NCBI RefSeq assembly: GCF_000372725.1
Contig: NW_005200088.1
Location: 215,709 to 279,708 of the forward strand
Source: Emiliania huxleyi CCMP1516
Taxonomy: Eukaryota; Haptophyta; Isochrysidales; Noelaerhabdaceae
Direction of reading: 5' to 3'
DNA length: 64,000 bases
Shown here: in pieces, positions 10,643 through 19,753 of the stretch
Layout of the letters: every line of letters starts with the position of its first letter
Position numbering within the stretch: the first letter of the stretch is position 1
The notes under the pieces: generated by a model
Databases searched by the model: none
Seen by the model: the letters and a program-made list of their open reading frames with translations, nothing else
Told to the model about the DNA's origin: nothing
Made by a program: the position numbers and the translations under genes

Positions 10643-10821
10643 GGGGGGGGGGGGGGGCGTGCTGACTCGGGTGGCGTGTTGGCGGTTCGTTGGAGAGAAG
10701 CCGATCCTTCTGGACTTTGCGGCAGGACAACCCACAAGACTCAAGAGAGAGGCTCTATTTCACTTTGACTTTCACTTTGTTTATGTCGCGCCATGCTATA
10801 AGTCCCCCCCCCCCCCCCCCC
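10643..10821. repeat. Homopolymer tracts: G15 and C18
   Basis: There is a run of 15 G at 10643-10657 and of 18 C at 10804-10821 in the intergenic stretch between two minus-strand genes (10431-11029). I see no gene in that stretch. The complementary tracts could pair as a G/C hairpin across ~145 nt. Confidence 0.85.
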
Positions 10822-11029
10822 TCCCTGCAAGGGGTGTGCGCCTGCTCTCGAGAGCCCCGGGCCCGGCGCACACGCCCTGACCCCAAAAATGAAACTTAGA
10901 AATAACAGCAAGGTGATATGTGGCGGTTACGTACCACTCTCACACAGCCGGCGCGCATGCCCTCAGGCGAGTCACACGGCACGGCCGGCGGCCCACCGCG
11001 GGCCGCCGCCCTATACTTCAGCGGGGGTT

Positions 11030-12463
11030 TCAGAGGCAGCAGCTCGCGAAATACGTCGCCGCGGCGGTGCGGAACTTTGCGCCGACGCCGCGGTTGCGCA
11101 CGCAGCTGGAGTTGCGTTGCAGGCGCCGCCACTCGACGCACGAGCCGTTGGCGAGCTGCATGGCGGTCCCGATGCACTTTAGGTCCGGCGAGTTTGCGTG
11201 CAGAAGCCCGCACGGGGCGGCACACGCATGCTGCCGCTGCGCCTCGAGCCCGAAATGCACTGAGAGCTGACGGTTCCACTCGCAACCAAGGCTGTGGAAG
11301 AGCGCCCCGTGCGAGTACGCCATGAAGGAGTAGAGCGTCTGGTCGCCGAGGTAGCCCAGCCAGGCGCCGCCGCGGCCAGTGGCGTAGTGGTCGAGGGCGG
11401 CGGCGTAGGCGGGCGATCGGCGCATCCGCTCGAGGTGCAGCAGCTGCACCCCACCATTCTTGCCGATGGCGTTGCCCGAGTAGAGGCTGGACTGCTCGGC
11501 GACCAGGCCGAGCACTGCCTCCGGCCCGAAGCGGGCAAACTGCCCCCACAGCTCCGCCAGCGGACGGATCATGACCACGTCCGTGTCGAGGACGAGCACG
11601 CGCCGCACGCTCGGCGGCAGGACGAAATGCAGCAGCGGTTTGAGGAGGTAGGTGCGGCCGGGCCCATGCGAGAGCCGCACGAGGTTGGCGTGCAGACAGC
11701 GCGCGCCGGGACTGCGCAGCTCGAGCGCCGCCACACGAATGTGGGCCGGGACGGACGGCGGCAGCGGCGAGGCGAGCAGCGCATGCAGTCGCACGCCCGG
11801 GCCGTCGAGCATCGCGGCTGCCCGCAGCACGCCCATCCAGTTCCGCCTTTGCGGCGCGCGCGTGTCGTAAAAGGCCACGTGGATCAGCCCGTCGTCCTCG
11901 GAGCTGCTCACGCCGCCGGCCTCCCCCGGCTGCTGCACAGACGCGTTCGTGGTGTTGAGGCACGAGGGCACGATTGAGGGCGGTGGCCGGGGTCGCGTTC
12001 TTGGCTGTTTGTTCGTTCCGGACGTCACCGCCTGGCGGGTGGGCGGCTGCAACGAGGCGGCGGCTGCGGACGCCGCGGCACGCTCCTCGGGGAGCCAGAG
12101 CCCTCCTCCGAGGCACGCGCACGCGTAGGCAGTGTGGCCTGGCGGCGAGAAGCAGTCCACGGATCGGTTGTAGCTGGGCCCATACCAACGACCGGTGCAC
12201 TGGAACGTTCCGCGGCACGAGTTGCTCACCCAGACCATCGGTGGCTGTCCGGGAGAGGCCGTGCAGCCGTACGTCCGTCCCTCGACACAGGCGGCCCTGC
12301 TGACCTGCTGCACGAGCGTCACCGCGCAGCCGCTGCCCGGCAGCCGACTCATGTTTGTCGCCCCGTCGCGTTGCTGACCAAGACGCTTGAGACGCTGGTG
12401 ACCGGCCCTCTTGAAGGGCGACCGTGCGAGTGGCAGAAGGATTATTGCCAGGGCCGCGAGCAT
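11030..12463 (-). CDS. Type II membrane glycosyltransferase: DUF3011-like domain plus GT8-like catalytic domain
   Basis: The protein has 477 residues and no intron. ATG 12463 begins M-L-A-A-L-A-I-I-L-L-P-L-A-R, a short signal anchor typical of Golgi enzymes. Residues ~45-120 hold a Cys-rich module (S-R-A-A-C-V-E-G-R-T-Y-G, then N-S-C-R-G-T-F-Q-C) that fits DUF3011, possibly sugar binding. From ~195 a GT8-like fold follows: H-V-A-F-Y-D, then V-L-V-L-D-T-D-V-V (the DxD metal/nucleotide-sugar motif), N-G-G-V-Q-L-L, and L-G-D-Q-T-L-Y-S with a C-E-W-N-R-Q-L segment. The order resembles GXYLT/LARGE-type xylosyl- or glucuronyltransferases; donor and acceptor cannot be read from sequence. It is divergent from the exostosin-like gene just downstream in coordinates. 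Confidence 0.75.
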   Translation of the reverse strand: MLAALAIILLPLARSPFKRAGHQRLKRLGQQRDGATNMSRLPGSGCAVTLVQQVSRAACVEGRTYGCTASPGQPPMVWVSNSCRGTFQCTGRWYGPSYNRSVDCFSPPGHTAYACACLGGGLWLPEERAAASAAAASLQPPTRQAVTSGTNKQPRTRPRPPPSIVPSCLNTTNASVQQPGEAGGVSSSEDDGLIHVAFYDTRAPQRRNWMGVLRAAAMLDGPGVRLHALLASPLPPSVPAHIRVAALELRSPGARCLHANLVRLSHGPGRTYLLKPLLHFVLPPSVRRVLVLDTDVVMIRPLAELWGQFARFGPEAVLGLVAEQSSLYSGNAIGKNGGVQLLHLERMRRSPAYAAALDHYATGRGGAWLGYLGDQTLYSFMAYSHGALFHSLGCEWNRQLSVHFGLEAQRQHACAAPCGLLHANSPDLKCIGTAMQLANGSCVEWRRLQRNSSCVRNRGVGAKFRTAAATYFASCCL

Positions 12464-12552
12464 CGTTGTTTACTGCTGGAGCACGCAGTCCAGGGCGACA
12501 ACACGGCGTCTTCACACCAATGCGGTTGCATCATGGCATTCTTCATCGCATC

Positions 12553-12726
12553 ATGGCAGCGCTCGATCCCATCGCGGAGGCCGCCACGGCAGGCCGCGGC
12601 ACCTACAAGGCCAACTGCTCGTCCGCGACTGCCGCCGTGTGCCTAGCAGGGCAGGTGCGCAGCTTCGAGCAGGCATCGTTCAGCCTATCCGCGTTGGCCC
12701 AGGCGCATGCGGACGCTTTTCTCTAG
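12553..12726 (+). CDS. Short ORF resembling the N-terminus of an algal glycosyltransferase
   Basis: This 57-residue frame contains A-A-V-C-L-A-G-Q-V-R-S-F-E then A-Q-A-H-A-D-A-F-L. That matches the start of many algal and bacterial sugar transferases, where a beta strand C-L-S-G-Q-x-R is followed by H-x-D-V-F. It stops at 12726 and does not splice in frame to the exostosin-like ORF at 12879 by any site I could see. It may be a truncated gene copy or a first exon with an unrecognised junction. Confidence 0.35.
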   Translation: MAALDPIAEAATAGRGTYKANCSSATAAVCLAGQVRSFEQASFSLSALAQAHADAFL

Positions 12727-12878
12727 TACGCCCTTACCGAACCAAGGAGCGGCGGCGTCTCGAAGAGATACATGTGAATATACACCGCCGGCCGCCGGGC
12801 CCACCGCCGCCTCCGCCGCCGACTCCGTAGCGGCGTCTAGTGGCCGCTGCCCGGCCGCCGGCGACCTGTAAGCGCTGT

Positions 12879-14186
12879 ATGTACACGTCTCTGCTGTTGC
12901 TGCTCGCCGGATCGGGCAGCGACACCGCGCTTGACGCGAATACCACGGAGCACATTGGCCCATCAAGTCGCGTGCTTCCCCGCTGCAACGTGCACGTCTT
13001 TGAACCCGTCCACAAGACGTCAACCAAGTCTCGGCAGGGAGGGTCGACCGAGTCACAGTACGACGTGTTCAGCAGAATTGCTCCGCGCGTCAACTCGACG
13101 CCGCGATCCAGCGCCGACTGGATCCTCTTCGGATCGGATCTCACCTTTCGAGACGCTCATCGGCACCCAGCCATACGAGAGCTGATCGAGCTTGCGGCAA
13201 ATTCCACCGTGCCGATTGTCGCCTCCTCCTTCTTCATACACACTCGAGTGCCGCATCTCCGCCGCCGCTCGGTGTACATCTTCTCCGAAATGGAGACGCG
13301 GAGTGAGCAGATTTTGGTGCCGTTTGCGCTCACAGTCGGGAGCAAGCTGGATGGCCTCGCGCCCCCCACCGCCTGGGAAAACAGGCGCACCGCCCTCTTC
13401 GTCGGCCACGTCCCCCAGCTATGGATATCAACCACGCGCTGGCGCATCTGGAGACAGCTCTACAACCGCTCCGATGCGACGGTCGCCTCGCCCGACGTCT
13501 GGACGCTCGGCATCGGGCTCGAGTGCGCGCGCAACGGGACGTGGCAAGAGCACTGCACGGGGCTCCACGGCCCCGTGAACATGAGTTGCGACTTGAAGCC
13601 CCGGTCCGCCACCAGATGCCGGGCAGTGTTGAGAGAGCCGGGCTTCCTGCGCGACTTTGTGGCCGCCGGAGGGGCCGTCGTCCCGTCGAAGCTTGGCCGG
13701 GACGCGTACCTCCGCGCGGGTGCGCGAGCGATACGTCTCTCCTAGGCACACACGATCACGCCGCCACGTTGGAGCCTCTGTCATGAGGCACTCCTCCTCG
13801 TAGGCTTGGATCACAAGTTCTGCATCGTGGCCGCCGGCGACTACCCTAACACGGGCAAGTACATCGAGGCGATCATCTTTGCGTCGCGCGGCGGCTGCGT
13901 GCCGGTCTTCATCGGTGTGTCGCCGCGCAGCCTCGCGTTTGGCAGCGTTATCGACTACAGGCGGGTCGCCCTGTGGAGCGGCGTATCGAGCTTGGGCTCG
14001 AACCTCGACTTGTGGAGGAGATGGAGCGCGGAGCAGGTGCGGCCCATGATTGAGTACGCTCGAACGGTGGGCAAGCTCCTCGACTACGACGCTGAAGGCG
14101 CAGAGCAAGCGTTGCGGGAGGTGTGCAGGCGAGTCCGAATAGGGCGTGGCCCCGAACCTGCCATGGGAGGGAGGGTGTACGGGTGA
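12879..14186 (+). CDS. Exostosin-family (GT47) glycosyltransferase
   Basis: ATG 12879 begins M-Y-T-S-L-L-L-L-L-A-G-S-G-S, a signal peptide or anchor. Exon 1 reads F-G-S-D-L-T-F-R-D, then V-Y-I-F-S-E-M-E-T, I-L-V-P-F-A-L-T-V and R-R-T-A-L-F-V-G-H. A phase-1 intron, 13720-13803, joins D-A-Y-L-R-A to G-L-D-H-K-F-C-I-V-A-A-G-D. Exon 2 shows the GT47 C-terminal signature: F-C-I-V-A-A-G-D-Y-P-N-T-G, A-S-R-G-G-C-V-P-V-F-I-G and I-D-Y-R-R-V-A-L-W. The stop is at 14184-14186, though the last ~15 residues may be intron read-through. Exostosins and plant relatives build heparan-like or cell-wall glycans in the Golgi; the exact product here is unknown. Confidence 0.75.
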
Positions 14187-15990
14187 GTGAAGGGGGAGGG
14201 AGGAAGCATGCGAACCGTGCGCGATGGCGTGTTTGGGGCAATCGGGCGCCGGCGCTGCACGGGGCAGTGTGTGCTGGGGTGGACGAGAGTGGCGCCAGAG
14301 TGTGGCGCGGGCAGTGCATTGGGAGTCCCGCAGCACTCGGGGCACGGGGGCTGGGGATCCGACGCGAGCAATGGCGGGCTCACCGCTCGGGGCTGCCTTG
14401 GCGGAGGCAGCGCGCTGCTTCTTGGCGTTGGGGACCGGGGCTGTACCGCTGCACCGAGGGGCCCGAGACGCGAGAGCGCTCGGGCTGCGCCCTGAGAGGC
14501 CCGCCCATTTTGCTTTTGGCGAAAGGGTGAATTTCAATTATCCTTTACCGTTTTTGTGTTCGCCGTTTTTGCTTTTTACGTAGATGCAAGTGCCAAAAAG
14601 CGCAATTTCCTGCTCCCAGCTCACCACCTCGCCTTCTCTGTCGCCATGCTGGCCCAGGCCCATCAGTAGCACGTCTGAGCCGTCCCAGACCGCACTTACC
14701 TTGGGTCTGCAAGCTCACACCGGCTCGTGATGCCTCGGAGAGGGCTCGAGATTGTCTTCGGCGGACCCCATCCGAGGCGATTGCGAGGGCTTTCCGGAGG
14801 CCATCACCGGCGCCACCGACCGTGAAATGTCCCGACCCGCAGCCTTCATGCACCAGGCGCATGGATGCAGTCATAATATGTAGGCCGTGTCTCCCGAAGT
14901 CTTGAGCAATAGCCGCAAAAGGTGCTTTTCACCGCGGCAGTTCATCGCGACACGTCCAGGTGCCGACGAAGCGGCTTCCCAGCTCACCACCTCGCCTTCT
15001 CTGTCGCTCTCCTGGCCCAGGCCCATCGGTATCAAGTCTGAGCTCTCCCAAACCGTCCTTATTTTGGGTGATGAAGCCCACTCTGGCTCATACCACGGCT
15101 CTTACGGCCTCATACACGCCCGTTTCACCCACAGACACCGCCGGCACGCACTCCCACTTCACACATGCTCAAGCACAACCCCACCAAAGCACAGCCCTGC
15201 TCAGAATGGGCAAGGGCTACCACTTGGTGACCCAGGTAGCCTCTGGCTCGCCACTGCACTCGGCTCCTCTGCAGCTGTCTCGGGCTCTCCCCACGACAGC
15301 ACCCCGACGGCAAGCTTTGACGCCCGTCTGGTGGGCCTGCTGTGTCCACAGCCGCCCCTGACATGCAGCTCGCACCATGACTCGACACCGGGCCCGCTCA
15401 TCTTGGTCGTGGCGGCGTGTGTGAAGGATGCGCGGCCGAGCCGCTGGCTGGCGCCGCTTGAGCGTCCGAGAGCAGCCTCCAGGAGGCGGAATGGGTCGCG
15501 GTGCATGTCGCCATCGGCCTCCGGGGGTGGGCCCGGGGCCAGGCCACTCTCGGCGCCCGAAATACCCGGCGCAGAGCCCGGAATTGGGGCCGCGCGCGGA
15601 CGATGGCAAACCCTATAGGGTTTGAGGGCGGCCGCCCAAGAGCCAAAGTAGGCCTTTAACGCACAGGAACGACGGGCACGGGACTGGCGCGCACTGGCCG
15701 ACTAAACACAGGTAAACCACGGGAGCCGCCCAAGCGACAATGATAACAGTCAGTGTGCACAGCACTACCCCAACAGCGGGGCAACCGCCCTCTCCAGGTA
15801 GGTTTGCCGCTCCTTGGCCGTCGCGAAGCCGTTCAACTCTTGCTGCTCTTCTAGTGTCGGGTAGTGACCAGGGGTGAGGGGACGGATTGAAGATCCCTCA
15901 CGCCAAGATCGTGTAGGGCGGGGACACATGTCCCTAACAGTGGCCAGGGGCGGGGCTTGCATTTTTGCCGTCGCCAGTCGCACTCCCAAA
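14187..15990. other. Gene-poor interval with diverged duplications
   Basis: Long open frames here are compositional and none shows a domain. A ~117-bp sequence occurs twice with divergence, at 14614-14730 and 14977-15093 (offset 363 bp). A perfect 16-bp palindrome of AAACCC and its complement lies at 15608-15623. Confidence 0.5.
15674..15738 (-). repeat. Dispersed repeat family A, copy 1 (inverted)
   Basis: The reverse complement matches the repeats at 19660-19710, 47521-47618 and 48390-48486. The shared part runs from the GGCGGCTCC segment through GTGTACCTGTGTT (here slightly changed) to GCGCGCCAGTCCCGTGCC. It includes a three-base insertion relative to the other copies. Confidence 0.8.
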
Positions 15991-15993
15991 CGC

Positions 15994-16467
15994 TACCGTC
16001 GGGTACTTATTTTAAGACCAAGTAAACAGCAATAGATCCGGCCCTCAACCGGGGCCTAATCGGTACCCAGCCCTCACGGAATCGGTCCCTCGTTGTACAG
16101 CAATCGATCCTTCACAGCTGCCCGCCCTGCCAAACTTGCCGAGAATCGGTCCTCCATGAATGTTCTGGCATGGAATGTACTGTCGGGTAGGTGTTAAGTG
16201 TATATACCCTTGCATGCTCCCGCCAGTGTGAGCTGTATCTGCTGTGCCGAACGTGCGCGTTTGGCATGCGGGACCTCTCACCTGGTGCGCGTGGCAACGG
16301 GTCTGTGGGGCGGCCCCCTGTACCCCCTCCCCCCCCCGCCCGGGTGTTTAGCAATTGGTCCCCTTGGTGCAAATCGGATATCGGTCCCCCTGGCTCCAGG
16401 AACTGATCCGGCACTACACCCGGATCTATTGCTGTTTACTTGGTCTTAAAATAAGTACGCGACGGTA
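15994..16467. mobile_element. MITE-like non-autonomous element with 48-bp terminal inverted repeats
   Basis: Bases 15994-16041 and 16420-16467 are inverted copies of the same 48-mer with a single mismatch. They begin TACCGTCG and run through ATTTTAAGACC and AACAGCAATAGATCC. The 474-bp unit has no credible coding capacity. The interior repeats short AATCGGTCC/CAATCGATCC motifs, echoing the termini. No clean target-site duplication is visible. The size, near-perfect ends and lack of genes fit a MITE or foldback element that inserted fairly recently. Confidence 0.75.
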
Positions 16468-16540
16468 CAACGGGGGCGGCGGCGGGGGCGGCGGCGGCGG
16501 CGGCGGCGCGACGGGGTTGGTAGGGGGGTGGGGAGGCTGC

Positions 16541-16927
16541 CGTGCTCGAGAGCACGAGCTGCCGTGTGCGCTGCGCGTGCCCGGTGCGCGCACCGCACAC
16601 CATACGGCGGGAAACAGACGGCGAGGGGGGCGCGGCGGCAGCGGCGCAGCGCGCGCGCGGCGCGCGCGACGGAGGGGCGGAGCAGCGACCGCTGAGCGCG
16701 GTCGCTGCTCCGTCTGTCCCGGAGCGCCGTCTGCGCGGGGTGCGCCAAGGCCTGAGGGCGGGCGGGCGGGCGGGCGGGCGGGCGGGGGGGCGGGGGGGGA
16801 TAAACGCTGCGCCGCCCCCGCACCAGCGACACCGGCCGCGGCTCGCCTCCACGCGCCGGCTCGGAAGAGGGGCTGTCGGCGGCGCAGCAGAGCGGCTTGC
16901 CTCGGCGCTCGAGCCGCCGACAGCCCC
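16541..16927. other. Hairpin-dense, G-rich block
   Basis: Perfect inverted repeats lie at 16541-16556 (7-bp stem), 16582-16595 (14-bp palindrome), 16681-16709 (12-bp stem, 5-nt loop) and 16869-16883 with 16913-16927 (15-bp stem, 29-nt loop). A (GGGC)n run at 16756-16799 could form G-quadruplexes. The many overlapping open frames in this block are compositional. Confidence 0.75.
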
Positions 16928-17904
16928 ACTCCTCGACGTGACGGCCGCTCCCGGAGCCAGCCGGTGCGCTCCCGACCCACGCCCCCTCTCGCACCCCTCC
17001 GACCCCCCCTGCGCGGCGCACCTATCCGCTGTGCGCCGGCTCGAGCGCCTATCGCCAAATCGCGACGTTTGAGCGCAGCGCACGCGTCCCACACGTCACG
17101 CGCGCGCAGGAGAGTTTGCGGCGGTGCTGTAGCGTGTACTCGCCGAGGGCATCGCGCCGAAAACCCCGCGCGTTCCGCCCCAGCAGAGGCTGCAGCCGAT
17201 GCGACAAAAACACCACTGTAAAACGGTGAGTACTTGGGGTTGAGTGGGCTTGCTTGCTCCCTTAGCCAGGGAGCAAAAATGCAAGAAATCCCGTCTCGTC
17301 TCAGAGAGTTTGACCGCGTTTATTTATTTATTTCTCTGCTTGGTGCTGGGGGATCACGACAGACTCAGGCACCCTCTGAGCCGCTCGTGGATGGCCTCTC
17401 TTGGCACAGAGGGTACCCTCTGAGACGAGCAGATCTGGGCGCATGCGTAACGACACTGCTAGAGATGCCTTTTGGGGCCCAGAGATAAAACTTCTGATGC
17501 CATGCGTGACCTAGTAGTGTCCCCAGCTATGGGCGTGTCCACGTTGGAGCCAGGTGTGGTGTGGGCGCGAGAATAGCTCCGCCGTTAATGGAGGCAACCG
17601 ATGCGAGTCGACTGGTGTGTGTCGTCGTGGTTTCGTATCAAGAATACTCACTCACACACCCCTGGGGGACCATATTGGTGCCTGCAGAGCGAGGCAAACA
17701 AGAGGCGCTCGGACACACGTGAACGAAACGGAGGCGCCTGTGTGTCGCGCGCCTTGCGGGGGGGGGGCGCGGAAAAGAGGAACCTCTTAGCGCCATCGCC
17801 ACGGTGCTGCAAGCAGCGCCGGGCGACGACGGCTTACCGCCTCCCGGTCCCCCTCGGCACACCTCCGCTGCTTAATGTTTGGCGACTCGAACCCGTGAAG
17901 CTTC
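16928..17904. other. Interval with no supported gene
   Basis: Short open frames on both strands show no motif or plausible splicing. Bases ~17280-17340 are T-rich. I see nothing else to annotate. Confidence 0.4.
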
Positions 17905-17932
17905 CCCGTGCGCGGGTTACCCCGCACACGGG
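17905..17932 (+). other. Strong hairpin upstream of the 18.1-kb gene
   Basis: CCCGTGCGCGGG (17905-17916) pairs with CCCGCACACGGG (17921-17932) in 11 of 12 positions around a 4-nt loop. It lies ~170 bp upstream of the next start codon. The role is unknown. Confidence 0.5.
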
Positions 17933-18097
17933 TCAGCCTGCCAGCCACGTATCCACGCAAGTGTTTTCCGCGCGCATGGCATACCGAGGTCTGGCTTTTA
18001 TTTCGCTCGCCAACGTGCCGCCTCCTTCGACTTGGAGACCATGCTGCTTTTTCTTCAATTAGCCTCCTGCTTGCTCAGACGACTTCTGAGAATCCCA

Positions 18098-19527
18098 CAC
18101 ACAGGATGGTTGTCATAGAGGACCCGCTCTTCGTCTCCCTGCGCGTCGGCGGTGTCACGCTCGCCACCATGCACGTGCGCGAGATCGACTTCTTTCAGCT
18201 CGGCGTCACGGAAGTCGTCGACGCGCAGGAGCAGTTTGCGGAGGCCCGGCGCATGTACTTTCCCAACTTGGGATCCGCCCTTGGCGCGCTGCTTGCGCGA
18301 GCGCTCCCCGTGTTTGGCCAGCCGGAGCACGGCTCATCCTGGGCCCACGTGTACGTGGTCGGCGAGTTGCCAGAGGAAGAGCTGGGCACGGCGCGGCGCG
18401 GCCAGGGCACTCGGGCCGTCTCACCGCTCGCGGCGATGCGCCAGGTGAGGGTGCTTCGAGAGGAGGACGGAACGGGCCGATGGCTGCCGGTCCATCTTCT
18501 CCGCCCGTTCGTCCCGCCTGACATGCCTGCCGACGCCGCGCAGCGCCGCATAGACGAGGCCCTGCGCGAGGGCCGGCACCACTCGGACGAGCAGCTGCCG
18601 CGCGAGCAGCGCCGCAAGCGGCCCCGCCCGTCCGACGTCGTGCGCGCGCCCCGGGGGGGCGGGCCGTTTGTCTGCAAGCGTGGCGACCCCACGAAGCGGC
18701 GGAAGGTCAACACCAAGGCGGGCATGGTCTTCTTTGTCGACCGGCTCGGCGCGATGCCGCACGCGATTGAGCGGGTGGAGCGGGAGGGGCCGCCGGGAGC
18801 CGACTACAAGGTGCTCTGCATGCGGCCCATCCTGGCCGAGACGGAGGATCAGGACGTGCGCGTGCCCGAGTGGGAGCTCCTCTTCCTGCACGAGCGCTTC
18901 CACGCGCACTGGCGCCTCGCTTTTTACTCTTTAGCCTCCCTTTCCGCCACCTTGAGCGCGCGCTGCTGCGACGCGTGTAGGTGCTCGCACACGTCGAACG
19001 CACGGATCACCGAGGCGCTCGAGAGGGCGGTGATTGCGCACGCGCGGTTCCGCGACAAGCTGAGCGAGCACGACATCTTCCGCTCCTTTGTCACGGATGT
19101 GAGCGTGCCGGTACCGAGCCGATTTAGCAGGACGGCGGTGCGCGACCTGCCGGCATTTAGTTTTGGCGGCCCGGGGCCTGACGGCGAGTTTGTACCAGGG
19201 ATCGATCGCCTCGATTCAGACCGTAGAAAGTGGGTCATCCCGCGCGAATCGTCGGCGGGAGGCTCGTCTACTGGGACGCGTCCCAGCGGGGAGTGAGAGA
19301 GAGGCGCTGGGCGGTTGTCATCCCGCGCGCCGCTAGCGCGCCGCTAGAGGTAGAGTCAGTAGCACTAGTGGGTGCGAGAAAGTCATTCGCGCATAAAGCA
19401 GAAAGAGGTCGATGTCGCGAACGTGCATGGACCATTGCTCCATGCGATGGTGGCGAGCGTGACACGACCCGCCCGACGCGCGCAGGGAGACCGGAAGAGC
19501 GGGTCCTCTATGACAACCATCCTGCAC
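18098..19527. repeat. Inverted partial duplication flanking the 18.1-kb gene
   Basis: The reverse complement of ~19396-19527 matches 18098-18200 (start codon, V-V-I-E-D-P-L-F codons, and the C-A-C-G-C-T-C-G-C-C-A-C-C-A-T segment). The match has several small indels and a ~20-bp insertion containing its own short palindrome (TGCATGG...CCATGC) near 19424-19446. The arms lie 1.2 kb apart. Confidence 0.75.
18106..19296 (+). CDS. Unrecognised protein, 396 residues
   Basis: ATG 18106 opens M-V-V-I-E-D-P-L-F-V-S-L-R-V-G-G-V and the frame runs to TGA 19294-19296. The sequence is mixed rather than low-complexity, with codon use like neighbouring genes, which supports a real gene. Basic patches occur at E-Q-R-R-K-R-P-R-P and P-T-K-R-R-K-V-N (possible nuclear signal), followed by F-F-V-D-R-L-G-A-M-P-H-A-I. 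A weak stretch near 18920-19005 (rich in Leu/Ser/Cys) could be an unspliced in-frame intron. I recognise no family. The first ~33 codons are present again, inverted, just after the gene (19396-19527). Confidence 0.5.
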   Translation: MVVIEDPLFVSLRVGGVTLATMHVREIDFFQLGVTEVVDAQEQFAEARRMYFPNLGSALGALLARALPVFGQPEHGSSWAHVYVVGELPEEELGTARRGQGTRAVSPLAAMRQVRVLREEDGTGRWLPVHLLRPFVPPDMPADAAQRRIDEALREGRHHSDEQLPREQRRKRPRPSDVVRAPRGGGPFVCKRGDPTKRRKVNTKAGMVFFVDRLGAMPHAIERVEREGPPGADYKVLCMRPILAETEDQDVRVPEWELLFLHERFHAHWRLAFYSLASLSATLSARCCDACRCSHTSNARITEALERAVIAHARFRDKLSEHDIFRSFVTDVSVPVPSRFSRTAVRDLPAFSFGGPGPDGEFVPGIDRLDSDRRKWVIPRESSAGGSSTGTRPSGE

Positions 19528-19659
19528 ACCAGGGGCGTTCCTGCAGCCGAAGGGGTGTAAGCCGTAAGCGGATGTGGGGGCGCCGGACATGCGCCGAGGC
19601 GCGAACAGGGCGCCGGGTTTCTTTGGCTTGAGGAGAAATTCTTTTTCTCGCACGACACT

Positions 19660-19753
19660 CGGCTCCCGTGGTGTACCTGTGTTAGTGCCAGTGCGCGCCA
19701 GTCCCGTGCCTATAAATAAACAAAAAGCCCTCGCTCTGCCGCCTCGGAAGGCA
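19660..19753 (+). promoter_or_regulatory. Core promoter with TATA box inside/adjacent to dispersed repeat A (copy 2)
   Basis: Repeat A copy 2 occupies 19660-19710. It is directly followed by TATAAATAAA at 19711-19720, 34 bp ahead of the ATG at 19754. This is the clearest TATA box in the window. Such a short distance means either a very short 5' UTR or that the real start codon is further downstream. Confidence 0.5.

Noticed and set aside
13428-14537. 369-codon minus-strand frame
   Set aside because: It overlaps the exostosin-family exons, which carry conserved motifs on the plus strand.
14887-15618. 243-codon plus frame as a gene
   Set aside because: It crosses a diverged duplication, has no recognisable motif, and is overlapped by equally long frames on the other strand.
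16355-17221. Several overlapping frames of 170-290 codons on both strands
   Set aside because: All are Ala/Arg/Gly/Pro-rich and overlap each other in five frames, as expected for a GC-rich, hairpin-dense segment.
17878-17952. Possible minus-strand tRNA (GGTTCGAGTC-like box B)
   Set aside because: The acceptor arms do not pair (the 5' side would need to complement CGCCAAAC) and the T-stem fails, so only the box-B-like word remains.
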